Source: an uncultured Lachnospiraceae bacterium
Lineage (GTDB): Bacteria > Bacillota > Clostridia > Lachnospirales > Lachnospiraceae
Direction of reading: 5' to 3'
DNA length: 64,000 nt
NCBI GenBank assembly: GCA_947632515.1
Contig: CANRPO010000010.1
Span: forward strand, 32,309-96,308
In this document: piece after piece, positions 1-7,532 of the stretch
How positions within the stretch are numbered: the first letter of the stretch is position 1
How the letters are laid out: the number at the start of each line of letters is the position of its first letter
Position numbers and translations under genes: made by a program
Notes under the pieces: generated by a model
Databases searched by the model: none
What the model was told of the DNA's origin: nothing
The model's input: the letters and a program-made list of their open reading frames with translations, nothing else

Positions 1-750
1 TACGTGGAAAACGCGGCACAGATGGAGCGTATGGGAACGCCCGACCTGATCATACTGCCGGGCAGTAAGAATACGGTTCGGGATATGGCGTGGCTGCGCG
101 AGACGGGGTTGGAAAACGTGATTCTGGAGCAGGCTGCGCGCGGCTGCAGGGTGCTGGGGATCTGCGGCGGCTATCAGATGCTTGGCGGGACGATCACGGA
201 CGCTGCGGGGAGCGAGGGCGGCGGCGCGATCCGGGGCATGGGACTTCTGCCCGTAGATACTGTCTACCGCGCGGATAAGAGACTGGAGCGGACGGCGGGG
301 ACGGTTCGGAAACTGCCGCCTGCGTGGCGTGCGTTTGACGGCCTTTCTGTGGAAGGGTATGAGATCCATATGGGAGTGACGGAATACCGTGCGGACGATG
401 CGGCGGAGCTTACGGGGACAGAAGATGCCGCAGACAAGGCAAGGGCCGGAGACGGCAGGGACGGCGGCATGACGCCGTTCTGCATATTGGCGGACGGCAG
501 GGCGGACGGCTGTGTGAAGGGCAGGACGTTTGGCACCTATCTGCACGGCGTCCTCGAGACGGACGAGTTTACCGGGCGGCTGCTTCTCCTTCTGGGGACG
601 GAAAAAGGGATGGATAGAGGGCGCTTGGAGGCGGCCATCGCAGAATGCATGGAGTACCGCGCGTTCAAGGAATCCCAGTACGACCTTTTGGCGGACGCGG
701 TGCGGGAGCATCTGGATATGGAGCGGGTGTATAAGATCATAGGCGCTTGA
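1..750 (+). CDS. cobQ: Cobyric acid synthase, C-terminal part (runs in from the left edge)
   Basis: The glutamine amidotransferase half of cobyric acid synthase (CobQ/CbiP), which amidates four side-chain carboxylates of adenosyl-cobyrinate a,c-diamide with ATP and glutamine in cobalamin synthesis. The frame is open through base 1, so the ATPase half lies outside the window; the GTG at base 4 is an internal Val. Visible are the LPGSKNT motif of this family near base 58, the nucleophile elbow LGICGGYQML with its Cys at about base 162, GYEIHMG near base 358 and the catalytic His in TYLHG near base 537. The TGA stop lies inside a hairpin that probably ends transcription. cbiC, another cobalamin gene, lies 2.2 kb downstream beyond an inserted segment. 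Confidence 0.93.
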   Translation, partial: YVENAAQMERMGTPDLIILPGSKNTVRDMAWLRETGLENVILEQAARGCRVLGICGGYQMLGGTITDAAGSEGGGAIRGMGLLPVDTVYRADKRLERTAGTVRKLPPAWRAFDGLSVEGYEIHMGVTEYRADDAAELTGTEDAADKARAGDGRDGGMTPFCILADGRADGCVKGRTFGTYLHGVLETDEFTGRLLLLLGTEKGMDRGRLEAAIAECMEYRAFKESQYDLLADAVREHLDMERVYKIIGA

Positions 751-775
751 TAAAAGCGCCTACTTGCTTTTTGCC
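741..775 (+). terminator. Hairpin terminator after cobQ
   Basis: AGGCGCTT (741-748) pairs with AAGCGCCT (754-761) around a five-base loop and is followed by a T-rich stretch. The stem includes the cobQ stop codon. It may also end the short minus-strand gene that stops at 760. Confidence 0.55.
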
Positions 776-871
776 CCATATTTCATGGAGATGAATACGG
801 CGATAAAAATGACGACGATTCCGGCGATGCTGTTGGGCTTGCTATACAGAAGTTTTCTTTTTCGCTTTCAT
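760..871 (-). pseudogene. Tiny membrane-protein gene with a one-base frameshift
   Basis: On the minus strand a GGAGGGGAGG ribosome site (about 884-893) precedes ATG at 871. The ATG frame gives a basic start (MKAKKKTSV) and stops after nine codons. The +1 frame continues from the A-rich tract and encodes SKPNSIAGIVVIFIAV, a single hydrophobic helix, ending in MKYGAKSK and a stop at 760-762. Removing one A from the A-run would join both parts into a 36-residue single-pass protein. It is therefore a decayed gene, a slippage site or a sequencing error. I do not recognise the family. Confidence 0.4.
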
Positions 872-979
872 AGTGTTTCACGCCTCCCCTCCAAAACAGT
901 AGTTGTATCTGTTAATTTATGGTATCACAGGAGATAAAATAATAACAAATTTTGTTTTCCAAAGAGGAGGAGAGAGATT

Positions 980-1003
980 ATGAGAAAGCATTTTAGCGTA
1001 TGA
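980..1003 (+). CDS. Possible leader peptide (7 codons) with a second overlapping mini-ORF
   Basis: A strong purine-rich ribosome site (AAAGAGGAGGAGAGAG) precedes ATG at 980, which encodes MRKHFSV and stops at 1003. A second mini-ORF starts inside the stop (ATGA overlap, ATG at 1000) and encodes MKHYIITHS, ending at 1029. A 13-bp terminator hairpin follows at 1039-1070, then the amidotransferase gene at 1118. Well-translated short ORFs in front of a terminator suggest transcription attenuation. The peptides hold a few His, Ile and Thr codons but no clear run, so the signal is not evident. Confidence 0.35.
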   Translation: MRKHFSV

Positions 1004-1038
1004 AACATTACATCATCACTCACTCATAACAACTTGAA

Positions 1039-1076
1039 ACGTCGCACTTGCGAAAATGCAGGTGCGATGTTTTAAT
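1039..1076 (+). terminator. Terminator or attenuator before the C26 amidotransferase
   Basis: Bases 1039-1051 pair with 1058-1070 over 13 bp, with G-U wobbles, around a GAAAAT loop, followed by TTTTAAT. It lies 40 bp upstream of the next gene and downstream of the mini-ORFs at 980-1029. Confidence 0.7.
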
Positions 1077-1117
1077 AAAAGGGGAGAAACGATCAAGATG
1101 TACAGAGGTGTTTGCAG

Positions 1118-1816
1118 ATGAAGAAAGTGATAGGCGTCATGCCGCTGTGGGACGATGAGAAGGAGAGCCTTTGGATGCTGCCGGGCTATCCGGACGGGAT
1201 CAGGGAGTCGGGCGGACTGCCGTTTATCTTTCCGCTCACGACGGACAGGGAGGAGATTGCGCAGCTTTGCAGTATGTGCGGCGGTTTCCTCTTTACGGGC
1301 GGTCATGATGTCTGTCCTGAACTGTACGGAGAGAGCCCTCTGCCGGGGCTGGTCGTATCCTGCAGAGAGCGCGACGAGTTGGAAAAACAGGTTTTGGATC
1401 ATGCGGTCGCGGAGAACAAGGCGATTCTCGGTATCTGCAGAGGCATTCAATTCATCAATGCGGCGCTCGGCGGGACGCTCTATCAGGATCTTCCGTCCCA
1501 GCATCCGTCCGATACGGAGCATCACATGACGGCGCCCTACAACAGAGAATGCCACCGCGTCAGCATCCGTAGGGATTCCGCGCTGTACGGTCTGCTGGGG
1601 ACGGAGACGCTGGGTGTCAACAGCTATCACCATCAGGCTGTCAGGACGGTAGCGCCGGGGCTGCAGATCATGGCATGGTCGGAGGACGGGCTTGCGGAGG
1701 CAGTCTGCATGGAGCATAAGAAATTTATCTGGGCGGTGCAGTGGCATCCGGAATTTTCCTACAGAACAGACGAGAACAGCAGGAAGATCTTCAGGGCGTT
1801 TGTGGAGAACTGTTAG
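1118..1816 (+). CDS. Class I glutamine amidotransferase-like peptidase (C26, gamma-glutamyl-GABA hydrolase type)
   Basis: A 232-residue cytoplasmic hydrolase of the peptidase C26 family, which includes PuuD and cleaves gamma-glutamyl amide bonds such as gamma-glutamyl-GABA. The nucleophile elbow ILGICRGIQFIN carries the catalytic Cys (around residue 107). The C-terminal AVQWHPEFS supplies the His and Glu. The oxyanion region FLFTGGHDV is also visible. ATG at 1118 is preferred over TTG at 1112 because AGAGGTG lies seven bases upstream of it. A possible attenuator lies just upstream. The true substrate cannot be read from the sequence, and no polyamine genes are adjacent. Confidence 0.85.
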   Translation: MKKVIGVMPLWDDEKESLWMLPGYPDGIRESGGLPFIFPLTTDREEIAQLCSMCGGFLFTGGHDVCPELYGESPLPGLVVSCRERDELEKQVLDHAVAENKAILGICRGIQFINAALGGTLYQDLPSQHPSDTEHHMTAPYNRECHRVSIRRDSALYGLLGTETLGVNSYHHQAVRTVAPGLQIMAWSEDGLAEAVCMEHKKFIWAVQWHPEFSYRTDENSRKIFRAFVENC

Positions 1817-1895
1817 CTTTGCCCTGCATATGCGCTCATGGGATGAAACAAACCACGGAGCGGCGCTCGGATGCAGCGCAGGAAGGAGTAGATTC

Positions 1896-2051
1896 ATGGC
1901 GATACACAAGGTTGCGGTCATATCAGATACCCACGGCATTCTGCGACAGGAAGTGATAGAAGTGCTGAAAACGACAGAGCGCATCCTGCACGGCGGGGAC
2001 ATTACCTCGAAAAAGGTGCCGGATAAGCTGAGTGAGATCGCGGGGCTGTGA
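1896..2051 (+). pseudogene. YfcE/MJ0936-type metallophosphoesterase, truncated to its N-terminal third
   Basis: The 51 residues hold the first metal-binding motifs of the family, ISDTHG (residues 9-14) and HGGD (around 33-36), with good spacing, behind an AAGGAG ribosome site. Family members are about 155-180 residues, and the GNND and later GHTH motifs are missing. The frame closes with TGA right where similarity would continue, and 30 bp later the ToxIN promoter begins. The simplest reading is that insertion of the toxin-antitoxin locus, or an accompanying deletion, removed the rest. No remnant is visible on the far side before cbiC. Confidence 0.75.
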
Positions 2052-2081
2052 AAGACGGCAGAAAAGATTTTATTTGCGGGA

Positions 2082-2111
2082 TTGACATAGTAAACCGGCT
2101 ATTTGTATAAT
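2082..2111 (+). promoter_or_regulatory. Consensus promoter of the toxI antitoxin RNA
   Basis: TTGACA (2082-2087) and TATAAT (2106-2111) with an 18-bp spacer form a perfect-consensus vegetative promoter. Transcription would start near 2118, just before a GAGTA-GCGA-TACTC tetraloop hairpin (2121-2134) and the repeats. A strong constitutive promoter is expected for a type III antitoxin RNA. Confidence 0.9.
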
Positions 2112-2136
2112 ACTGATAAGGAGTAGCGATACTCTC

Positions 2137-2245
2137 AAAGCGGTGTACCCTGCCATTCTAAGTGGGAGCCAAAAAAGCGGTGTACCCTACCATTCTGAGT
2201 GGGAGCCAAAAAAGCGGTGTACCCTACCATCTAGTGGGAACTGAA
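2137..2245 (+). ncRNA. toxI: ToxI antitoxin RNA: three tandem 37-bp repeats
   Basis: Units begin at 2137, 2174 and 2211. The first two differ at two positions; the third is two bases shorter and diverges at its end. Each unit holds GGTGTACCC and GTGGGAGCC, which can pair imperfectly, joined by an A-rich linker (CCAAAAAAGC). In known ToxIN and AbiQ systems such repeats of about 35 nt fold into pseudoknots, are cut in the A-rich linker by the toxin, and then inhibit it. Position between a strong promoter and a terminator directly upstream of toxN is the hallmark of type III systems. The copy number, about 2.9, resembles lactococcal antiQ. Confidence 0.92.
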
Positions 2246-2248
2246 AAG

Positions 2249-2284
2249 AAAAGGGTTGGGTGGGAACCTGACCCTTTTGTTTTG
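2249..2284 (+). terminator. Terminator between toxI and toxN
   Basis: AAAAGGGT (2249-2256) pairs with ACCCTTTT (2271-2278), followed by more Ts. In type III systems a leaky terminator here sets the excess of antitoxin RNA over toxin mRNA by letting a fraction of polymerases through to toxN. Confidence 0.85.
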
Positions 2285-2325
2285 TCTGCCGCCATCGAAA
2301 ATATCTGATTACAAGGAGCACATCT

Positions 2326-2919
2326 ATGAACCTTTCTTTTTATACGATCGAATCTGCCTATTGCGATTTTTTGAGGAAAACAGATCCTTGCGTTCCCTAT
2401 ACGATGAATGAAAAAGCTGCGCGTCCGTTTGTGGGAATTGTGTTTGTTATCGGTGAGTTTTGTTATTATGCGCCGCTGTCTTCTCCAAAACCGAAACATT
2501 TGCATATGAAGAATCAAATTGATTTTTTAAAGATCAATCACGGCAGATGGGGCGTTATCAATTTTAATAATATGATTCCCGTTTTTTCTGAAAATCTGAC
2601 AAAGGTCGATATGCGGATCAGGCCGACAGACGTTAAGGCGGAAAAAGATTATAAAAATTTGCTGTCGAACCAGCTTTCCTGGTGTAATGCGAATAAGGCG
2701 TTGATTCTAAGGCAGGCTCAAAAGCTGTATGATACGATCACTTGCGGAAAAGCGTGGGGCGATCTGGCAAAACGATGCTGCGATTTTGCCTTTGACGAGA
2801 GACAGTGCCTGCTTTACAGAAAAGAGCGGGAATGCGCCATGAAAGCGCCGGGAGAAAAATTGGGGTTGGAAGACGCGGAGAAAACGGATATAATAGATTT
2901 GAAACGTGATTTTGAATGA
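2326..2919 (+). CDS. toxN: Type III toxin-antitoxin endoribonuclease toxin, ToxN/AbiQ family
   Basis: A 197-residue sequence-specific endoribonuclease. When not held by ToxI RNA it cleaves cellular or phage mRNA; relatives cause abortive phage infection. Family features: the N-terminal FYTIES start, KAARPFVGIVF, the signature APLSSPKPKH (residues 49-58) and the later GVINFNNMIPV. Ser52, Ser53 and Lys55 fall at the positions of the T52/S53/K55 active-site cluster of Pectobacterium ToxN as I recall it. AAGGAG precedes the ATG. Usual length for the family is about 170-200 residues, so the gene looks intact. Base composition is AT-rich compared with both neighbours, suggesting transfer. The last codons hold a promoter for cbiC. 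Confidence 0.95.
   Translation: MNLSFYTIESAYCDFLRKTDPCVPYTMNEKAARPFVGIVFVIGEFCYYAPLSSPKPKHLHMKNQIDFLKINHGRWGVINFNNMIPVFSENLTKVDMRIRPTDVKAEKDYKNLLSNQLSWCNANKALILRQAQKLYDTITCGKAWGDLAKRCCDFAFDERQCLLYRKERECAMKAPGEKLGLEDAEKTDIIDLKRDFE
2866..2894 (+). promoter_or_regulatory. Promoter for cbiC inside the toxN 3' end
   Basis: TTGGAA (2866-2871), a 17-bp spacer and TATAAT (2889-2894) lie within the last toxN codons, 38 bp before the cbiC start. This would let cbiC be transcribed independently of the leaky toxin terminator. Confidence 0.6.
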
Positions 2920-2932
2920 ACGAAGGCAGGAC

Positions 2933-3586
2933 ATGAGTAACGACACACCACGGATTCCGCCGCCGATCCCCCCGGCAGAGATCGAGCGGCGAAGTTTTGA
3001 GATCATAGAGCGGGAATTGCCGCATGCGCTCGACCCGGCGCAGGCGCCGATCATCAAGCGGGTGATCCACACCACGGCGGATTTCTCCTACGCTGATTCT
3101 CTGCGTTTCTCGGAGGGCTCCATAGAGCGTGGGCGGGCGGCTCTTTATGGCGGCGCGCACATCGTCGCGGACACGCAGATGGTGCGGGCCGGCATCAACA
3201 AAAAGAAACTTGCCGCATACGGCGGCGAGGTGCACTGTTTCATGGCGGACGAGGATGTGGCGAGAGAGGCGGCCGAACGGGGGATAACGCGGGCAGCGGT
3301 CAGCATGGAAAAGTCTGCCATTATAGGAGAGAATGGCGTCTATGCCATCGGCAACGCGCCGACAGCGCTGATACGCCTGTATGAACTGATCGGAGAGGGC
3401 AGGCTGCATCCGGCGCTGGTCATCGGCGTGCCTGTGGGGTTCGTGCATGTGGCGGAGGCCAAGGAGCTGATCATGCGCGCAGGCGTTCCCTACATCGTTG
3501 CCGCCGGGCGTAAAGGGGGCAGCAATGTGGCGGCGGCGGTCTGCAACGCGCTGCTGTATGGGATCGACGGTCCGGCGGAAGGCTGA
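2933..3586 (+). CDS. cbiC: Precorrin-8X / cobalt-precorrin-8 methylmutase
   Basis: A 217-residue enzyme that moves the C-11 methyl group to C-12, giving (cobalt-)hydrogenobyrinate in corrin ring synthesis. Family motifs visible: RSFEIIERELP near the start, IKRVIHTTADF with the catalytic His around residue 43, the GNAPTAL segment and GVPVGFVHVAEAKE. ATG at 2933 is chosen over the upstream in-frame TTG at 2906 because AGGCAGG sits just before it and the upstream start overlaps toxN. It lies 13 bp after the toxN stop and probably belongs functionally with cobQ to the left, the gap being filled by acquired DNA. Confidence 0.93.
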   Translation: MSNDTPRIPPPIPPAEIERRSFEIIERELPHALDPAQAPIIKRVIHTTADFSYADSLRFSEGSIERGRAALYGGAHIVADTQMVRAGINKKKLAAYGGEVHCFMADEDVAREAAERGITRAAVSMEKSAIIGENGVYAIGNAPTALIRLYELIGEGRLHPALVIGVPVGFVHVAEAKELIMRAGVPYIVAAGRKGGSNVAAAVCNALLYGIDGPAEG

Positions 3587-3655
3587 GGCGGCCGGTTTCG
3601 CGGGAAAAGGGACGTTTATAAAAATAAGAAGATAAGACTCAGGCGAAGAACAGGA

Positions 3656-5680
3656 ATGATGGAAGATACCAATAAGAATTTGATGGAAGACGATATACAG
3701 AGTGCGCCGAAAGATATACCCGAGAGCGTCTGGCGCACTTATCTGGACGCGTTCTTGGAATTTAAACCGAACGACCGCCGAAGGCCGATCAAGAGCTGCG
3801 AGCGGCAGATCGGGCAGATGGAACGGCGCATCGCCCGCAAGAAGGGGCAGGAGAACCACCAGATTCTGGCGGATATGAAGGAGCTGCACAAGCGGGCGGC
3901 GGCGATCGGCTACACGGTGGCCAAGCGGGACAGGCATTTGCTGAAAAAGTTCAAACATGCGCTGCAGGCGCTTGTGAGGCTGGACATTTCTTTCCTGCAC
4001 AGGATGGCCGCAGGGGCGAACCCGGAGGACATCGTGCAGATGGGAAAAACGGCGGAGCTCCTTCGGCTCAAGTCGCTCTATGAGATCTACAGGGAAGACT
4101 ATATGCAGTATCTTGTAGGGCAGCGCATCGAGGAACTGATGGGGGCGGAGCCGGAGAGACAGTACCCCGAGGCCAGAGGAATGAAACGGCGCTTTATCCT
4201 GCACATCGGGCCGACCAACAGCGGCAAGACCTATCAGGCGCTCCAGAGGCTCAGACAGGCGTACAGAGGCATCTATCTTGGGCCGCTGCGGCTTTTGGCT
4301 CTGGAGGTGTACGACAGAATGATGATGTCGGGCATTCCGTGCAGCATGATCACGGGCGAGGAGGCGATTCGCACACCGGGCAGTTTCGTGCAGGCGTCCA
4401 CCGTGGAGATCCTGGATATCCGCGAGACATACGACATTGCCGTGATCGATGAGGCCCAGATGATGGCGGACGAGAACAGAGGCAGTTTCTGGACGCGGGC
4501 GATCCTGGGGATCCGCGCGGAGGAGATTCATGTGTGCTGTTCGGGCACGGCGGAGGCGCTGCTTGTCAGGATGATCAAGCGGTGCGGGGATTCCTACGAG
4601 ATCGTGCGCCATGAGCGCAACACGAGACTGGAATTTATTCCGGCCCGTTACGATATGGGCAAGGACGTGGAGCCGGGGGACGCGCTGATCGCTTTCTCCA
4701 AAAAGAACGTGTTGGCTATCGCCGCGACGCTGGAGAGCCGCGGGATCAAGGCCAGCGTCATCTACGGGAATCTGCCGCCCCAGACGAGGCAGGAGCAGGT
4801 GCGCCTTTTTACGGAAGGGATCAATCAGGTCGTGGTGGCGACGGATGCCATCGGCATGGGGATCAATCTGCCGATCCGCCGGGTGGTATTCATGAACAGC
4901 ATGAAGTTCGACGGCACGGACAAGCGCAGGCTGGAGGCGGAGGAGATCAGGCAGATCGCGGGCCGTGCGGGCAGATACGGCTACTATGACGTGGGATACG
5001 TACAGTCCGCGGTGGACACGGAATATATCGGCAAAAAGCTGGAGGAACCGCTGATGCCGTTGTCAAGGGCGCGCATCGGTTTTCCCGAGGTGCTCCTCGA
5101 CATCGACATGGAGATGGACGAGATTATAGAGGCTTGGGAGCGGACGAAGAATCTGCCGATGTACGACAAGATCTCCATGGCAGAGAGCGTCAAGAAGTAC
5201 CGCTATCTCAAAAATTACAGGAAAAAGCTGTCCTACATCGACGACAGGAAGTTCGTGCTGTCGCTGATCACCTGTCCCTTTGACGTGAAGGACAGAGATG
5301 TGCTGCGCCTGTGGCTTAAATACTGCGAGAATCCCACGAAACAGCACAACTGTCCCATGCTCCCCTACGACTTCAGTCTGGAAGGTCTGGAATCTTACTA
5401 TAAGCAGCTTGATCTGTACACGCAGTTCTCCGGCAGGATGAACTGGGTGATAGACAGGGAGGAAGTGGCGGTCAACAGAGAGTGGGCGCAGCATGAGATC
5501 AATGAACTCTTAAAGGAGGACAAGGGACAGTTCGAGAAGAAATGCAGTATGTGCGGCGCTGTGCTGCCGTGGGATTACGCCTATCCCATCTGTCAGAACT
5601 GCTACCACAGCGACGGGGAGACGGATGACAGGGTGCGCCGCTCCATGCACAGGTATCCTCACAGCCGCCGCAGAAGGTAG
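3656..5680 (+). CDS. SUV3-like superfamily 2 RNA helicase with C-terminal zinc ribbon
   Basis: A 674-residue ATP-dependent helicase resembling mitochondrial SUV3, which unwinds RNA for degradation. Residues 1-170 are helical and family-specific. The Walker A motif GPTNSGKT (about residues 184-191) has the SUV3 sequence, followed by a DEAQ Walker B box near residue 264 and the C-terminal motif RQIAGRAGRYG near residue 425. The end carries CSMC and CQNC pairs (about 630-650) typical of a zinc ribbon, then a basic RRSMHRYPHSRRRR-like tail. Two Met codons in tandem start the gene (3656 and 3659). A relative of the mitochondrial degradosome helicase in a bacterium is uncommon but recurs in Clostridia. 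The RNA substrate is unknown. Confidence 0.85.
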   Translation: MMEDTNKNLMEDDIQSAPKDIPESVWRTYLDAFLEFKPNDRRRPIKSCERQIGQMERRIARKKGQENHQILADMKELHKRAAAIGYTVAKRDRHLLKKFKHALQALVRLDISFLHRMAAGANPEDIVQMGKTAELLRLKSLYEIYREDYMQYLVGQRIEELMGAEPERQYPEARGMKRRFILHIGPTNSGKTYQALQRLRQAYRGIYLGPLRLLALEVYDRMMMSGIPCSMITGEEAIRTPGSFVQASTVEILDIRETYDIAVIDEAQMMADENRGSFWTRAILGIRAEEIHVCCSGTAEALLVRMIKRCGDSYEIVRHERNTRLEFIPARYDMGKDVEPGDALIAFSKKNVLAIAATLESRGIKASVIYGNLPPQTRQEQVRLFTEGINQVVVATDAIGMGINLPIRRVVFMNSMKFDGTDKRRLEAEEIRQIAGRAGRYGYYDVGYVQSAVDTEYIGKKLEEPLMPLSRARIGFPEVLLDIDMEMDEIIEAWERTKNLPMYDKISMAESVKKYRYLKNYRKKLSYIDDRKFVLSLITCPFDVKDRDVLRLWLKYCENPTKQHNCPMLPYDFSLEGLESYYKQLDLYTQFSGRMNWVIDREEVAVNREWAQHEINELLKEDKGQFEKKCSMCGAVLPWDYAYPICQNCYHSDGETDDRVRRSMHRYPHSRRRR

Positions 5681-5692
5681 AATGATTTCGAG

Positions 5693-6364
5693 ATGATCTA
5701 TACTTATTATATCGACGTCACGCAATTTGACGACGAAGAGCTTTTTCGGGAAAAGTGCAGACTGCTCTCCCCATACAGGCAGCAGAAGATCGCGATCTTA
5801 AAACACGGGATGGACAAGAAGAGAAGTCTCGGCGCGGGGATCGCGCTGGATCACGCGCTTGAGACTTACGGCCTCAGGGAGAAGAGCGCGGAGTATGAGT
5901 TTGGCGAGTGGGGCAAGCCGTCCTTGAAGTATCAGCCGGGCATTCACTTTTCACTGTCCCATTCGGGAGACTACGCCATATGCAGCATCGGCGACAGGGC
6001 CATGGGCAACGACATCGAGCTGATCAAGCCGGGGCGGTTGAAGGTGGCGGACCGCTTTTTTGCCAAAGAGGAATTGGATTGGATGTATGAGCCGCAGGAC
6101 GAGGCGGAGGTCACGGAGCGCATGTTCCGCATCTGGACGATGAAAGAGGGGTTTTTAAAGGCCACGGGCAAGGGGATCTCCCTGCCGCTTGGCGACTTCG
6201 CGGTGCTGGTGGACGAGGCGCAGCATAAGATACGCGTAAAGCACAGCTACAATGCAAAATTTTATCATATGAAAGAATATGCGGAGATTCCCGGCTACCG
6301 TGTGGCGGTCTGCTGCGAGGAGAGCCGGGACGTCTCCTACAGCATGATACCGATCATTTTTTGA
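5693..6364 (+). CDS. 4'-phosphopantetheinyl transferase, Sfp type
   Basis: A 223-residue enzyme that transfers the phosphopantetheine arm of CoA to a Ser on carrier proteins. Sfp-type motifs in order: WGKPSL near residue 73, HFSLSHSGDYA (about 83-93), the metal-binding GNDIELIK (about 103-110), and FRIWTMKEGFLKATGKG (about 145-161), whose Glu and Lys act in catalysis. It starts 12 bp after the helicase stop, so the two may be cotranscribed. No polyketide or non-ribosomal peptide synthetase is in the window, so the target could be a fatty-acid carrier protein or a cluster elsewhere. Confidence 0.92.
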   Translation: MIYTYYIDVTQFDDEELFREKCRLLSPYRQQKIAILKHGMDKKRSLGAGIALDHALETYGLREKSAEYEFGEWGKPSLKYQPGIHFSLSHSGDYAICSIGDRAMGNDIELIKPGRLKVADRFFAKEELDWMYEPQDEAEVTERMFRIWTMKEGFLKATGKGISLPLGDFAVLVDEAQHKIRVKHSYNAKFYHMKEYAEIPGYRVAVCCEESRDVSYSMIPIIF

Positions 6365-6375
6365 AATTTTAAACA

Positions 6376-6405
6376 GTATAGATCGCCTGTAAAAAATCCA
6401 TACTA
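6376..6405 (+). promoter_or_regulatory. Sigma-G (forespore) promoter of spoVAD
   Basis: GTATA (6376-6380), exactly 18 bp, then CATACTA (6399-6405) match the Bacillus sigma-G consensus (GHATR, N18, CATWHTA) at every position. The site lies 37 bp before spoVAD, a gene expected to be expressed in the late forespore. Confidence 0.85.
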
Positions 6406-6441
6406 TCTCTGTAAAGACAGAATCGATAAGGAGATAGCAGG

Positions 6442-7470
6442 ATGTTAGGAAAACAGAGTCTTCAATTTGTAAATAAACCGTATCTGGTCAGCAGCGGCTC
6501 GATCGTGGGCAGTAAAGAGGCTGAGGGCCCGATGGGGAAATTGTTTGATAAGGTGTGCTACGGCGACAAGTTCGGCGCCGATACATGGGAAGAGGCCGAG
6601 AGCAGTATGCAGAAGGAGGCGCTGGAGATCGCCCTCAGAAAAGCCGGCCTGCAGAAACAGGACTTACAGCTTGTCTATGCGGGCGATCTGCTGGGGCAGT
6701 CCATCGCCAGCAGTTTCGGGCTGTCGGGGTATCAGATCCCGCACATCGGGCTTTACGGGGCGTGTTCCACCTGCGGACTGACATTGGCGATGGGCGGTAT
6801 GGCGATCACGGGCGCTTTCGCGGAGCGGGTGGCCTGCGTTACCTCCAGTCATTTCGCAAGCGCCGAGAAGGAATTCCGTTTTCCGCTTGCCTACGGAAAC
6901 CAGCGGCCCAAATCCGCCACTTGGACAGTGACGGGCAGCGGAGCGTTCATCCTCTCGGCTCAGCCGGGCAAGCAGGTCCGGGCAGTCATAGCGGGCGTCA
7001 CCATCGGCAAGATCGTGGATTACGGCCTGAAGGATTCCATGAACATGGGAGCGTGCATGGCTCCGGCGGCTGCGGATACCATCAAACAGAATCTGGCGGA
7101 TTTCGGGAGAGCGCCCAGAGAGTATGACAAGATCATCACGGGCGATCTGGGGACGGTCGGACAGAAACTGCTCTTCGATCTGCTGGCGGAATCCCAGATC
7201 GACATTACAAAACAGCATATGGATTGCGGGATAGAAGTTTATGACAGCGAGAAACAGGATACCAACGCCGGAGGATCAGGCTGCGGCTGCAGCGCGGTGG
7301 TGCTCTCGGCGTATATCCTGAAAAAGATCGAGGAGGGCGTCTGGAAGAGAGTGCTCTTCGTTCCCACGGGCGCGCTGTTGAGCAAGACCAGTTTCAACGA
7401 AGGGCAGACGATCCCGGGCATCGCCCACGCGATTGTGCTGGAACACTACGAGAAATATAGAGTGGAGTGA
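6442..7470 (+). CDS. spoVAD: Stage V sporulation protein AD (dipicolinic acid channel component)
   Basis: A 342-residue thiolase-fold protein that binds calcium-dipicolinate and works with SpoVAC and SpoVAE at the inner spore membrane to load dipicolinate in sporulation and release it in germination. Seen here: the family start (LQFVNKPYLVSSGSIVG), GACSTCGLTLAMG at the thiolase-like Cys region (about residue 110), and ASAEKEFRFPLAYGNQRP. Length is normal for the family. GATAAGGAG precedes the ATG, and an exact sigma-G promoter match lies upstream. spoVAC is not next to it, and spoVAE follows only after three unrelated-looking genes, an unusual split of the usual C-D-E block. Confidence 0.95.
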   Translation: MLGKQSLQFVNKPYLVSSGSIVGSKEAEGPMGKLFDKVCYGDKFGADTWEEAESSMQKEALEIALRKAGLQKQDLQLVYAGDLLGQSIASSFGLSGYQIPHIGLYGACSTCGLTLAMGGMAITGAFAERVACVTSSHFASAEKEFRFPLAYGNQRPKSATWTVTGSGAFILSAQPGKQVRAVIAGVTIGKIVDYGLKDSMNMGACMAPAAADTIKQNLADFGRAPREYDKIITGDLGTVGQKLLFDLLAESQIDITKQHMDCGIEVYDSEKQDTNAGGSGCGCSAVVLSAYILKKIEEGVWKRVLFVPTGALLSKTSFNEGQTIPGIAHAIVLEHYEKYRVE

Positions 7471-7532
7471 CGCAGCGCTTGCGGATATGGCGGCAGGCGG
7501 CTGCGGGGCTGCATGGAAAGAAGGACAGAGCG

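Noticed and set aside
2137..2245. CRISPR array
   Set aside because: The 37-bp units are contiguous with no variable spacers and lie between a promoter and toxN; they are ToxI.
2738..4612. Long minus-strand open frame (624 codons) opposite cbiC and the helicase
   Set aside because: It is antisense to genes with clear family motifs, rich in Arg/His/Pro/Leu and without a ribosome site; a by-product of GC-rich codon use.
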